Shown here piece by piece: positions 1-7,913 of a stretch of 43,527 nucleotides of DNA (the first letter of the stretch is position 1; the number at the start of each line of letters is the position of its first letter). The notes beneath the pieces are model-generated. The model searched no databases. It was not told where the DNA came from and saw only the letters and a list, made by a program, of their open reading frames with translations. Source of the stretch: JAAZHD01 sp012510895 (GTDB lineage Bacteria > Bacillota > Clostridia > Caldicoprobacterales > DTU083); NCBI GenBank assembly GCA_050951465.1, contig JBMNJC010000001.1, forward strand, positions 1 through 43,527, read 5' to 3'. The position numbers and the translations under genes were made by a program.

Positions 1-36
1 TATATAACTAAATAAGAGTGAATGGAGGAATTGATC

Positions 37-405
37 ATGCAATTTACTTTTTCACACAATAATCTGAATGTACTAAATTTGGAAAAGAGTCTGGAATTCT
101 ACAAGGAAGCATTAGGACTCAAAGAAGTGCGCAGAAAGGAAGCGTCAGACGGAAGTTTTATTTTGGTTTTTCTGGGAGATGGAGTTACAAACCATACCTT
201 GGAACTAACCTGGCTGAGAGATTGGGAGAAACCCTATGACTTGGGGGATAATGAATTTCATCTGGCATTTGAGGTTGATGATTTTGAAAAAGCAAAGGAA
301 CATCATGAAAAAATGGGCTGTATTTGCTATGATAACAAGAAAATGGGCATTTATTTTATAGAAGATCCTGATGGATACTGGTTGGAGATTATACCAAAGA
401 GATAA
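37..405 (+). CDS. Glyoxalase I-like VOC family protein
   Basis: A 122-aa single-domain protein of the vicinal oxygen chelate (VOC) fold. The four metal-ligand positions of glyoxalase I are present as H7, E56, H75 and E117, close to the E. coli GlxI ligands H5/E56/H74/E122, and the C-terminal EDPDGYWLEI matches the family. It therefore probably isomerises a methylglyoxal-thiol adduct in the cytoplasm, although the thiol used by this organism is unknown. An ATG at 22 is in frame, but GGAGG at 24-28 lies 8 nt before the ATG at 37, so 37 is the better start. The next gene downstream is a decayed reductase, and aldehyde detoxification could have linked them (inference). Confidence 0.85.
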   Translation: MQFTFSHNNLNVLNLEKSLEFYKEALGLKEVRRKEASDGSFILVFLGDGVTNHTLELTWLRDWEKPYDLGDNEFHLAFEVDDFEKAKEHHEKMGCICYDNKKMGIYFIEDPDGYWLEIIPKR

Positions 406-464
406 TAAGTATGTTTTCTTCAAAACACCTTCTGAACAGAAATACATTAATGGAGGTAGTATAA

Positions 465-842
465 ATGGTATTTCGGCCATCGCTTAGACGTTATGATTCA
501 ATGAATTTCAATCGTTGCGGGAAAAGCGGTTTAAAACTGCGAAGATGAAAGAGTTGGTTCCATTGTTTATTCCCTCAGGCGTAGGGGCTTTTAACTGATA
601 AATATCTGAGAGGCATACCAGAAGACTCAAGGGCAGTAAAACCACATGTTAACTTAAGGGAAAGAGTTACACCTGAATTGTTAAATATAAATGGCCATCT
701 TTTGGATACTATGAGAACAGAGAATTACCTCTATGTAATAGGAGCCAGTAAACCATCCCAAATTGAGAGCAATGTAGATGCATTGTATAATTTGAACTTT
801 ACTAAGGAGGAATTAGAACAAATTGATAAAAATTTAAAATAG
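465..842 (+). pseudogene. Aldo/keto reductase remnant
   Basis: Behind a good SD (GGAGGT, 452-457) an ATG opens a typical N-terminus of a YghZ/MgrA-type aldo/keto reductase (RYDSMNFNRCGKSGLKL) that stops at 546-548. Further on, in other frames, come recognisable pieces of the same family: a GLLTDKYLRGIPEDSRA segment near 575-635 and the C-terminal cofactor part with YVIGASKPSQIESNVDALYN ending at TAG 840-842. The central barrel (about 200 residues) is missing and the remaining pieces are separated by a frameshift and stops. The gene is dead by large internal deletion plus point decay. Confidence 0.85.
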
Positions 843-885
843 CATTATAAAGTCTATATAATATGCTGAATGCGTAAAATTACCA

Positions 886-913
886 TTGACGAATTTGTTG
901 GTATAGGTATAAT
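886..913 (+). promoter_or_regulatory. Sigma-A-type promoter for structured RNA
   Basis: TTGACG (886-891), 16-nt spacer, TATAAT (908-913). It would start transcription near 919-921, just before the first strand of the nested structure at 939-1112. No open reading frame follows within 250 nt, so it looks like the promoter of a non-coding RNA. Confidence 0.55.
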
Positions 914-918
914 GAGAA

Positions 919-1112
919 TATAAGAAAATTAAACGTTTCTGAGATATACGCCGGTTTCTATTTTGAACCTACGTAATGTAAAAGGGAGTTCTATAAAGAT
1001 ATTGGATACCAGGCCCTCAGCGGACTTGTTAAGGCAGGGGAAGGTAGAAGATATCTTGCGAACACCCACCTATCCGAGGATAGGTGTCAAAATAGAGACA
1101 ACGATATCTCGG
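919..1112 (+). ncRNA. Structured ncRNA candidate, 6S-like shape
   Basis: The segment folds into one fully nested structure. A closing helix CTGAGATAT (939-947) with ATATCTCGG (1104-1112) surrounds a 9-bp helix TCTATTTTG (957-965) with CAAAATAGA (1088-1096). Inside are a 30-nt unpaired left strand, an apical rod built from AAGATAT (996-1002)/ATATCTT (1051-1057), TACC/GGTA and CCCT/AGGG, and on the 3' side a hairpin CACCTATC-CGAG-GATAGGTG (1067-1086). A closing stem, a central bubble with a small 3'-side hairpin and an apical stem is the layout known for 6S RNA, and the size (about 190 nt) also fits. The identity is inferred from shape only. No clear terminator follows directly; the nearest is the hairpin at 1157-1193. 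Confidence 0.45.
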
Positions 1113-1156
1113 ATATTAAAAATATGAATTATTCTTAGTCAAATTGTCAAAGTTTT

Positions 1157-1193
1157 AAGGGGATATGCCAATGGACACGTCCCCTTATATTTT
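1157..1193 (+). terminator. Hairpin, possible terminator
   Basis: AAGGGGA (1157-1163) pairs with TCCCCTT (1180-1186), followed by ATATTTT. An inner GGAC/GTCC helix is possible. It lies between the plus-strand RNA candidate and the 3' end of the minus-strand small gene, so it could end either transcript. The T-tract is interrupted. Confidence 0.35.
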
Positions 1194-1204
1194 AGCTTGC
1201 TATT

Positions 1205-1339
1205 TTATTTTTTATTTGCCTGTTTATTGTCATATCCCTTTGCGAATTGTTCAGAAGCATTTTCACCTAATTGGTCATTGTAGAAGGCAGTTTGTTGTTT
1301 ATTGGATTTTTTGCTTTTCTCTTTTTTGTTTTTTGGCAT
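1205..1339 (-). CDS. Small Lys/Gln-rich protein, possible spore protein
   Basis: A 44-aa reading frame (begins MPKNKKEKSKKSNKQQ) with an excellent SD (GAAAGGAG, 7 nt before ATG). The N-terminal half is very Lys-rich. The C-terminal half has the pattern ENASEQFAKGYD, loosely like the EFA-type repeats of gamma-type small acid-soluble spore proteins (SASP). A forespore-type promoter lies 30 nt upstream (1369-1397). The combination suggests a minor spore-core protein, but no family is firmly recognised. It is transcribed away from the LacI-type regulator. Small size and AT-rich composition leave some chance that it is spurious. Confidence 0.55.
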   Translation of the reverse strand: MPKNKKEKSKKSNKQQTAFYNDQLGENASEQFAKGYDNKQANKK

Positions 1340-1368
1340 TTTATTGCTCCTTTCAATTTTTCTGCCTT

Positions 1369-1397
1369 TAGTATAACCGGTTATATTTTTAGTATCC
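1369..1397 (-). promoter_or_regulatory. SigF/SigG-like promoter candidate
   Basis: On the minus strand GGATA (1397-1393) is followed after 14 nt by GGTTATACTA (1378-1369). The latter matches 9 of 10 positions of the SigF -10 consensus GGYRAWAMTA as I remember it. The start would fall near 1362, 23 nt before the ATG of the 44-aa gene. Confidence 0.35.
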
Positions 1398-1423
1398 CTA
1401 ATAGGTAGAAATCTATAGACAAG

Positions 1424-1455
1424 TTGACATATTTGTAGAGAAAAGTTAGTATAAT
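1424..1455 (+). promoter_or_regulatory. Promoter of the LacI-type regulator
   Basis: TTGACA (1424-1429) with TAGTAT at 17 nt (1447-1452), overlapping a perfect TATAAT at 20 nt (1450-1455). It lies 35 nt ahead of the regulator ATG. Confidence 0.5.
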
Positions 1456-1489
1456 AATGCTTTTAATGTATTTAGCGCAGGTGGGATAA

Positions 1490-2491
1490 ATGAAGAAGAA
1501 AAACAGAGTTTCAAGTAAGGATGTAGCAAGAGAAGCCGGAGTTTCTCAGGCAACGGTATCTTATGTTCTTAACGATGTAAAACACATAAAGATCCGTCCT
1601 GAAACCAGGCAGGCTGTTTGGGATGCTGTAAAGAAGCTGAATTATCATCCTAGTCACATTGCCAGGGGCATGAGATTGAATAAATCCATGTCTGTAGGTG
1701 TTATATCAGATCGAAGTGTTACAAATTATAATTTTATGAAAACATTGGAAGGAATTAAAGTAGGTCTGGCGAAATTTAACTATTCTATAACTCTTTTATA
1801 TGATACCAGTGAGGAGCATTTTCCAAGGGAGTTGATAAGCTATTATAAATCAAATCGTCTGGACGGCTTTATTTTTGCGTTTGCCTTACTGGATGAATCA
1901 ATAAAAGAAGAATTGGACAACAAAAAAATTCCTTATGTAATCATCGATTCCCATGCTCATGGGCGGGGAAGTCATGAAGTAGGAACAGATTATCTTAACC
2001 ATCTGCCGACATTGACAGCAGTTTTCAAAAAAAAGGGAGCAAAGAAGCTGGCCTATTTTGGTCCCCGGAGGGAAAATGAGACGGACCCCCGTATTGAGGC
2101 ATATCTTGATGCCCTAAAAGGTAATGCTTTACATAACTCTGGAATCCATCTCTGCAGCTTTAATGATGATGAAATACAGGTAATGGCACACAAAATCCTT
2201 TTACAATCGGAATCTCCTCAAGGAATTTTGGCAGGCACCCCTCGATTTGGTTTCCATGTTCTGAAAGCAGCAGCCAAACTTGGCATAGATGTCCCCGGGA
2301 AACTATCAGTTGCTTGTCTTGGAACTTCTGCTTTCCATGGACTTTGCCATCCCAGCATGACTGCTGTAGAGCTTCCTTTGTTTGAAATGGGGCGTACAGG
2401 GGCAGAAATGCTGGCAAACCTTATGAACGATCAGGAAGGGGAAGAACTAATTGTTCTGCCTTCCGAGATCGTTATGCGAGAATCACTTTAA
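1490..2491 (+). CDS. LacI-family transcriptional regulator
   Basis: A 333-aa protein with the LacI-type helix-turn-helix at about residues 8-27 (SSKDVAREAGVSQATVSYVL), a hinge near residues 50-65, and a periplasmic-binding-protein-like effector domain from about residue 67 to the end. It should bind an operator as a dimer and respond to a small ligand, usually a sugar or nucleoside; the ligand is not evident. The SD AGGTGGG is 4 nt before ATG. No sugar transport or catabolic gene is adjacent, so its target is probably elsewhere or itself. Its stop overlaps the convergent serA stop by 3 nt. Confidence 0.85.
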   Translation: MKKKNRVSSKDVAREAGVSQATVSYVLNDVKHIKIRPETRQAVWDAVKKLNYHPSHIARGMRLNKSMSVGVISDRSVTNYNFMKTLEGIKVGLAKFNYSITLLYDTSEEHFPRELISYYKSNRLDGFIFAFALLDESIKEELDNKKIPYVIIDSHAHGRGSHEVGTDYLNHLPTLTAVFKKKGAKKLAYFGPRRENETDPRIEAYLDALKGNALHNSGIHLCSFNDDEIQVMAHKILLQSESPQGILAGTPRFGFHVLKAAAKLGIDVPGKLSVACLGTSAFHGLCHPSMTAVELPLFEMGRTGAEMLANLMNDQEGEELIVLPSEIVMRESL

Positions 2492-3654
2492 TAAATAGCC
2501 CTAACTTTAATTACCCCGTTAATGCTTGAAATTCTTTGCAACTCATTCTCAGATATGACACCATCTATGTCAATTATGGTATATGCCGCATCTTTTTTGC
2601 TTTTATTCATCATGTTTGCAATATTAATATCAGAAGCAGCCAATGCAGATGCAATTTGTCCCACCATATTTGGAATATTTCGATGAGCAACGGTGATGCG
2701 ATGATGATTTGTTTTTGGCATCTCACAATGTGGAAAGTTAACAGAATTAATTATATTTCCTGTTTCTATATAATATTTTAGTTGATATGAAGCCATTAAA
2801 GCGCAATTTTCTTCAGATTCCGGAGTAGAAGCGCCCAAGTGCGGAATCGGTATTACATTTTCGTGATCTAAAAGTACATCATTGGGAAAATCTGTAGCAT
2901 ATTTACTTACTATGCCATTATTTAATGCATCCAGTAAATCACCGGTATGCACCAGCTCGCCTCTGGAGAAATTAAGTAATCTGACTCCTTTTTTCATCTT
3001 TGAAAATGTGTCTTTATTTATAAAATTTTTTGTGTCCTGCATTAAAGGAATATGGAGGGTTATGTAATCTGATTCGGCTAAAAGAGCATCCAAACTCTCT
3101 GCTCTGTGTACAGCACGGGATAAGCTCCATGCACCGCTTACTGAAAGATATGGATCATATCCGAATACTTCCATTCCTATAGCTTGAGCAGCATTTGCAA
3201 CCTTCGCGCCAATTGCTCCAAGACCTATTACCCCTAATTTTTTACCGGCAATTTCAGGGCCTGTAAAAGAAGATTTGCCTTTTTCAATAAGTTTTGGTAT
3301 TTCGTCACCTTTGCCTTTCAGGGATTTGACCCACTCGATTCCTTGGATGATATTTCTGGAGGTTAGGAACAGGACGCACAGCACCAATTCCTTAACAGCG
3401 TTGGCGTTTGCACCGGGCGTATTAAAGACAACAATGCCCTGCTCAGTGCATTTTTCAAGAGGAATGTTGTTTACTCCTGCACCTGCTCTTGCAATACCGA
3501 GTAAGTTTGACGGCAAATCAATGTCATGCATGTTAGCACTTCGCACCAAGATACCGTGAGATTCATCAATGCTGTCTGTTATCTGATAAGAATCCGGTGA
3601 TAAATGGGTATATATTACATCCGAAATATTGTTTAGAAGTTTAATCTTATACAA
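2488..3654 (-). CDS. serA: D-3-phosphoglycerate dehydrogenase
   Basis: Oxidises 3-phosphoglycerate with NAD+ as the first step of serine synthesis. The Rossmann motif GVIGLGAIGAKVA and the 2-hydroxyacid dehydrogenase signatures (NFSRGELV, HLGASTPESEENCA) are clear. The C-terminal 75 residues look like a short ACT domain (VGQIASALAASDINIANM), so serine feedback is plausible. The upstream ATG at 3699 would overlap serC and has no SD. A TTG at 3654 has SD AAAGGGGA at good spacing and gives 388 aa beginning (M)YKIKLLNN, the usual family start, so I place the start there. It follows serC by 25 nt, as a serCA operon. Confidence 0.9.
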   Translation of the reverse strand: MYKIKLLNNISDVIYTHLSPDSYQITDSIDESHGILVRSANMHDIDLPSNLLGIARAGAGVNNIPLEKCTEQGIVVFNTPGANANAVKELVLCVLFLTSRNIIQGIEWVKSLKGKGDEIPKLIEKGKSSFTGPEIAGKKLGVIGLGAIGAKVANAAQAIGMEVFGYDPYLSVSGAWSLSRAVHRAESLDALLAESDYITLHIPLMQDTKNFINKDTFSKMKKGVRLLNFSRGELVHTGDLLDALNNGIVSKYATDFPNDVLLDHENVIPIPHLGASTPESEENCALMASYQLKYYIETGNIINSVNFPHCEMPKTNHHRITVAHRNIPNMVGQIASALAASDINIANMMNKSKKDAAYTIIDIDGVISENELQRISSINGVIKVRAIY

Positions 3655-3679
3655 CTCAATCAATTCCCCTTTATCAGAC

Positions 3680-4762
3680 TTATTTATTTTCATATTCAAA
3701 CTGTTTCATGAAATTAACTAAGGCTTGTACTCCTTCAATAGGCATCGGATTATATATGCTGGCCCTCATACCTCCTACAGATCGATGCCCTGCCAGATTA
3801 ACCAGGCCGGCCTTAGCAGCTTCTTTAATAAATTTCTTGTTAAGTTCTTCTGTAGGCAGTATAAAAGGTACATTCATCAAAGATCTGTATTTTGGAATAA
3901 CGGTACCTTTAAAGAGGTGAGATTCATCTAAGAAGTTATATAATAGTTCAGCTTTTTCCTTATTTCGCTTTTCCATCTCATGTATTCCGCCTATATCCTT
4001 AAGCCACTCAAACACCAACATAGCCACGTAGATAGCAAAAGTTGGAGGAGTATTATACATAGAGCCGTTTTCTGAGTGAATCTGATAATCAAGCATGGTA
4101 GGCGTTCCTTCCAAGGCATGACCTATTAAATCATCTCTAATGATAACAATTGTAAGCCCGGCCGGTCCTATATTTTTCTGAGCTCCGGCATAAATAAGTC
4201 CGAATTTACTGACATCATAGACTTCAGAAAGGATACCGGAAGAGGCGTCAGTTACCAGAGGAACTGAACCGGTATATGGTATGCTTGTATATCTTGTTCC
4301 GTAAATGGTATTATTTATTGTGATATGAACATAGTCAGCATCCGGCGAGAACATAGATGTATCCAATTCAGGAATATAGTTAAAGTTAGCATCTTCCGAT
4401 GATGCGACTACATTGACTTTACCATACTTCTTTGCCTCTGAAATAGCTTTTTTTGACCAATTACCGGTATTAACATAGTCTGCAGTTTTAGTTTGTCTAA
4501 AGAGGTTTAACGGCACCATGGCGAATTGGGTAGAGGCACCGCCCTGCAGGAATAGTACTTTATAATTGTCGGGAATGGACATCAGCTGTCTCAGCAGGCT
4601 TTCTGCTTCTTTGATAATGTCTAAAAATGCCTGAGAACGATGGCTCATTTCCATGACCGACATACCGCTGTTATTTGTATTAATCAGCTCCTTGCTTACC
4701 TTTTCCAGTACAGCAAGCGGCAATGTAGATGGACCTGCCGAAAAATTAAATACTCTTTCCAT
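3680..4762 (-). CDS. serC: Phosphoserine aminotransferase
   Basis: PLP-dependent class V aminotransferase that converts 3-phosphohydroxypyruvate and glutamate to phosphoserine, the second step of serine synthesis. The N-terminus RVFNFSAGPSTLPLAVLEK and the PLP-lysine region LIYAGAQKNIGPAGLTIV are diagnostic. The 360-aa length is the family norm when the ATG at 4762 is used, which has SD AAGGAGG upstream. The frame stays open to 4825 but that extension is not family-like. TATAAT on the minus strand at 4833-4828, with TTTAAA 17 nt upstream, is a possible promoter. First gene of the serC-serA operon; no phosphoserine phosphatase is adjacent. Confidence 0.93.
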   Translation of the reverse strand: MERVFNFSAGPSTLPLAVLEKVSKELINTNNSGMSVMEMSHRSQAFLDIIKEAESLLRQLMSIPDNYKVLFLQGGASTQFAMVPLNLFRQTKTADYVNTGNWSKKAISEAKKYGKVNVVASSEDANFNYIPELDTSMFSPDADYVHITINNTIYGTRYTSIPYTGSVPLVTDASSGILSEVYDVSKFGLIYAGAQKNIGPAGLTIVIIRDDLIGHALEGTPTMLDYQIHSENGSMYNTPPTFAIYVAMLVFEWLKDIGGIHEMEKRNKEKAELLYNFLDESHLFKGTVIPKYRSLMNVPFILPTEELNKKFIKEAAKAGLVNLAGHRSVGGMRASIYNPMPIEGVQALVNFMKQFEYENK

Positions 4763-4946
4763 AAAGAAAGCCTCCTTATAATATATAAGAATTAAAATAT
4801 GTATCGTAGAAACTGGAATTGTCATGTATTATACTATATATATTTAGCAATTTAAAGTACAAGAGTGGAAAAGACTTTTCCCAATTTTAAAAAAATTTAT
4901 GAAAAAATTTATATAGTAAAGTTAAGAGAGGGTTAGCAAAAAGCAT

Positions 4947-5585
4947 ATGATTGAAATCAAGGAAGCAATTATCGTAGAGGGAATATATGATAAAATGAAA
5001 CTGGAACAATTCATTCGTGGGACAATAATATCTACTAATGGATTTTCATTGCTCCGGGATAGAAAGCATATGGAAATGATCAAACAGCTGGCTGCCAGGC
5101 AGGGAATTGTTATACTTACGGATTCAGACAGAGCAGGATTCTTGATACGACGCTACATCCAATCCCAAATCCCTGCGGAGCAAATCAAACATGCCTATAT
5201 ACCTGAAATTATGGGTAAAGAAAAAAGAAAAACTTTTCCCGGCAAAGAAGGCTTAAAAGGGGTTGAGGGCATGTCAAAAGAAATCATACTTAATGCATTG
5301 CAAAGGGCAGGTTGCACTTTTTTTAAAGCTCATGCCGAATCTGAAGATAAAAGCCAGAATCGAAGGCCGATTACCAAACTGGATTTATTTAAGGATGGTT
5401 TATCCGGAGGGCGAAACAGCAACCTGCTTCGCGCATATCTAAAAAATGAATTGAACCTGCCTTCCAGACTGACTGTCAACGGTCTGCTGGAAGTACTTAA
5501 TGCACTGTTTACTTATGAGGAATACAGGGAATATATGAAGGGCTTCCAATTGAGATATCAGAAGCCCGACAAATCTGATTACTGA
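4947..5585 (+). CDS. RNase M5-like Toprim protein
   Basis: A 212-aa protein with an N-terminal Toprim domain (IIVEG with E11; ILTDSDRAG with D59 and D61, the metal-binding acidic residues) and a C-terminal region resembling the DUF4093 part of ribonuclease M5 (TKLDLFKDGLSGG, NLPSRLTVNGLLE). RNase M5 matures the ends of 5S rRNA. This protein has a longer basic linker (KEKRKTFPGKEGLKGVE) than B. subtilis RnmV and no ksgA, tatD or metS neighbours, the usual rnmV setting. It may be the M5 enzyme itself or a paralogue with another structured-RNA substrate. Divergent from serC. Confidence 0.75.
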   Translation: MIEIKEAIIVEGIYDKMKLEQFIRGTIISTNGFSLLRDRKHMEMIKQLAARQGIVILTDSDRAGFLIRRYIQSQIPAEQIKHAYIPEIMGKEKRKTFPGKEGLKGVEGMSKEIILNALQRAGCTFFKAHAESEDKSQNRRPITKLDLFKDGLSGGRNSNLLRAYLKNELNLPSRLTVNGLLEVLNALFTYEEYREYMKGFQLRYQKPDKSDY

Positions 5586-5604
5586 TTTTAAAAACCAGGT
5601 TCTA

Positions 5605-7110
5605 TTAACCTATATACAAATCTTCCGAAGGGAAGTTAGTATCACAAGTTAAATGAATACCTAGCTTAAGAAGCGCTGTTTCATCAGCAGAAGGCAGTAA
5701 ATGGGTAGAATGCATCTCACATCCATAAAGCGACTTTAAACTTGATAAAGCCAGCTGTGCGGTTGGATTAGTTGTAGCGCTGATGCCAAGTGCAATCAAA
5801 GTTTCTTCCAAAGTCAGCCTGGTATTCTTTTCATTTATAATGTCTTTCTTTAAGCCCTGTATTGATTCAATAACATTAGGTGACAAAAGATGAATATTAT
5901 CCGGAATGCCGGAAGCAATTTTTATTGCGTTCAGAATCACGCTTGAAGCAGAATCCATTAATACGGACCGTTTGCCCGTAGCTATTTCTCCTGTTTTGAG
6001 TTCAATGGCTGCACCGTACATATTATCCTTACCATCTTTCGGTGCACTCTTCATGACTTCCCTCGCAGCAACTACCACTTTCCGGTCTTCTGGTTTTAGG
6101 TTAAAGTCCTCCATAAGAAGGCCTACACGGGCAGAGACATCTGTTTCTCTTTTGCCTTTGACATAGTCAACCTTATACCAGAAATAACGGCGAATAATTT
6201 CCTGTTTGGCGGCTTCACGAACCACTTCATCATCAATAATGCCAAAACCGGCCCGGTTGACACCCATGTCTGTAGGAGACTTGTAAATGGATTCTTCCGA
6301 AGAAACGCGCTCCAAAATCCTTCTTAATACAGGAAAGATCTCCACATCCCGATTATAGTTTACTGAGGTAACACCATAGGTTTCCAAATGGAAAGGGTCG
6401 ATAACATTCAAATCCTTTAAGTCTGCTGTTGCAGCTTCATATGCTACATTTACGGGATGCTTCAACGGCAAATTCCAAATGGGGAATGTCTCGAATTTTG
6501 CATAGCCGCTTTTTATACCCCTTAGACTGTCGTTATACATTTGGGAAAGACATGTTGCCAACTTACCGCTTCCGGGTCCGGGTCCAGTTATAATAACAAG
6601 TGGTTTGCTTGTTTCGATATAATCGTTAGCACCAAAACCTTCATCACTTAATATAGCGTTAATGTCAGTAGGATATCCCGGAGTCGGCCTATGTACGTAG
6701 GTTTTTATATTTCGCATCTCTAATGTGTTTTTAAACATCCTTGCAGCAGGTTGATCCTGATAACGGGTAATTACTACCCCCGTTACATCCAAATCCCATG
6801 AACGAAGATCGTCTATAAGCTTTAAGGTATCCATTTCATATGTTATACCAAAATCAGCTCTAATTTTTCTTTGTTCAATATCTCCGGCATAAATGCATAA
6901 GATTATCTCCGCTTGATCTTTTAATTTATGAAGCAAACGTACTTTTACATTAGGATCATAACCAGGCAGCACTCTGGCTGCGTGATAATCGTAAAATAAT
7001 TTACCTCCGAATTCCAAATAAAGTTTCTGATTGAAATATTCTACCCGTTTCTGTATTTCCTGGGTCTGTTCTTCCAGATATTTGTTGTTGTCAAAACCGG
7101 GTCGAAACAC
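5605..7110 (-). CDS. DUF1846 family protein
   Basis: A 501-aa protein recognised as the DUF1846 family, common in Clostridia and Actinobacteria and without an assigned reaction. It is a soluble cytoplasmic protein with no signal or membrane segment. A glycine-rich loop, ITGPGPGSGKLATCLSQ, near residue 175 suggests phosphate or nucleotide binding, and the downstream RPTPGYPTD and VNRAGFGIIDD segments are typical of the family. The start is GTG at 7110 with SD AGGAGG (minus strand, about 9 nt upstream). It is a single gene, convergent with the RNase M5-like gene. Confidence 0.85.
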   Translation of the reverse strand: MFRPGFDNNKYLEEQTQEIQKRVEYFNQKLYLEFGGKLFYDYHAARVLPGYDPNVKVRLLHKLKDQAEIILCIYAGDIEQRKIRADFGITYEMDTLKLIDDLRSWDLDVTGVVITRYQDQPAARMFKNTLEMRNIKTYVHRPTPGYPTDINAILSDEGFGANDYIETSKPLVIITGPGPGSGKLATCLSQMYNDSLRGIKSGYAKFETFPIWNLPLKHPVNVAYEAATADLKDLNVIDPFHLETYGVTSVNYNRDVEIFPVLRRILERVSSEESIYKSPTDMGVNRAGFGIIDDEVVREAAKQEIIRRYFWYKVDYVKGKRETDVSARVGLLMEDFNLKPEDRKVVVAAREVMKSAPKDGKDNMYGAAIELKTGEIATGKRSVLMDSASSVILNAIKIASGIPDNIHLLSPNVIESIQGLKKDIINEKNTRLTLEETLIALGISATTNPTAQLALSSLKSLYGCEMHSTHLLPSADETALLKLGIHLTCDTNFPSEDLYIG

Positions 7111-7335
7111 GATATAAGACCTCCTATAAAAAAGTATAATTCCATCTAATGAATCCTGATATACAATATCATATTATCTAATATTTTTCATGGATTTTCT
7201 AGTATTAATTTTTATAGTTTTTTATTGTTTTTGCATTTCAACATAACCCGTATTTTTGCATATTCTGATAATCTAAGGATTCCAGAAGACATAGTAAAGT
7301 CTATTCTATTAACAATAAAAAGGAGTTTTTATAAT

Positions 7336-7782
7336 ATGGCCAAAACCGAATGTGAATCGAAGATCAGAACATTACTGGAGAAATATAAAAATGTTCCCTT
7401 TGTTCATAACGGTCGAACTTTGGAAGGATTAGACTGCTTGGGATTTGTGGTGCATTTTTACCGGAACTTTGATATAAATTTGCCTGACAGTGATGGCAAG
7501 GAAATAAGAAGAGACTGGTATAAAACTGACCCCCAAAGATATATACGCAGCCTGAGGAAACTAAACGGGATTCAGGCATCGCTTAATGATCTTCAGGCTC
7601 TGGACCTTGTCTATTTTTCTATATCAAGAGGAATAATTACTCATACAGGTATTATGATTAATGATAAGGAATTTGCCCATATGTCACCCAAAGGTAATTT
7701 TAGAATCAGCAAAATGGAAAGACATTGGAAGTCAAGATGCAGAGGAGCGATTAGGTTTGTAAATATTGATAATGGACTATGA
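7336..7782 (+). CDS. NlpC/P60 family peptidase
   Basis: A 148-aa single-domain C40 peptidase. The catalytic cysteine is C34 in GLDCLGFVVHFY and the histidine is H103 in ITHTGIMI; a third polar residue, H115, follows. Such enzymes cut gamma-D-Glu to diamino acid bonds in peptidoglycan stem peptides. There is no signal peptide, unlike cell-wall NlpC/P60 enzymes; the length and the lack of export signals resemble phage tail-associated or cytoplasmic members. The frame opens at 7225, but SD AAAAGGAG at 7318-7325 sets the start at 7336. No phage genes are nearby. Confidence 0.8.
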   Translation: MAKTECESKIRTLLEKYKNVPFVHNGRTLEGLDCLGFVVHFYRNFDINLPDSDGKEIRRDWYKTDPQRYIRSLRKLNGIQASLNDLQALDLVYFSISRGIITHTGIMINDKEFAHMSPKGNFRISKMERHWKSRCRGAIRFVNIDNGL

Positions 7783-7798
7783 CAGAGAACTGGAATAA

Positions 7799-7827
7799 TT
7801 GACATCAATTGCTTGAGTTTGTATAAT
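7799..7827 (+). promoter_or_regulatory. Promoter of alaS
   Basis: TTGACA (7799-7804), 17-nt spacer, TATAAT (7822-7827), a perfect sigma-A match. Transcription would begin near 7834, leaving an 80-nt leader. That is too short for a T-box. Confidence 0.8.
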
Positions 7828-7913
7828 AATCTGTAAAAAGATTGACTAAGAAGTAAGATTGGAGTATTTAGCTGTTATGCTTCATTAAACAATATAGAAG
7901 GAGTGTTTTAAAT

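Noticed and set aside
1165..1371. Plus-strand open frame of 68 codons
   Set aside because: Its product is a Phe/Cys/Leu-rich sequence typical of the complement of a Lys-rich gene; the minus-strand 44-aa frame has the SD and promoter.
2488..4762. LacI-type regulator as repressor of serCA
   Set aside because: Convergent overlap alone is weak, LacI regulators usually bind sugar-type ligands, and no palindromic LacI-type operator was recognised ahead of serC.
7828..7913. T-box riboswitch ahead of alaS
   Set aside because: The leader from the mapped-looking promoter is only about 80 nt and has no T-box sequence or antiterminator; a T-box needs roughly 200 nt or more.
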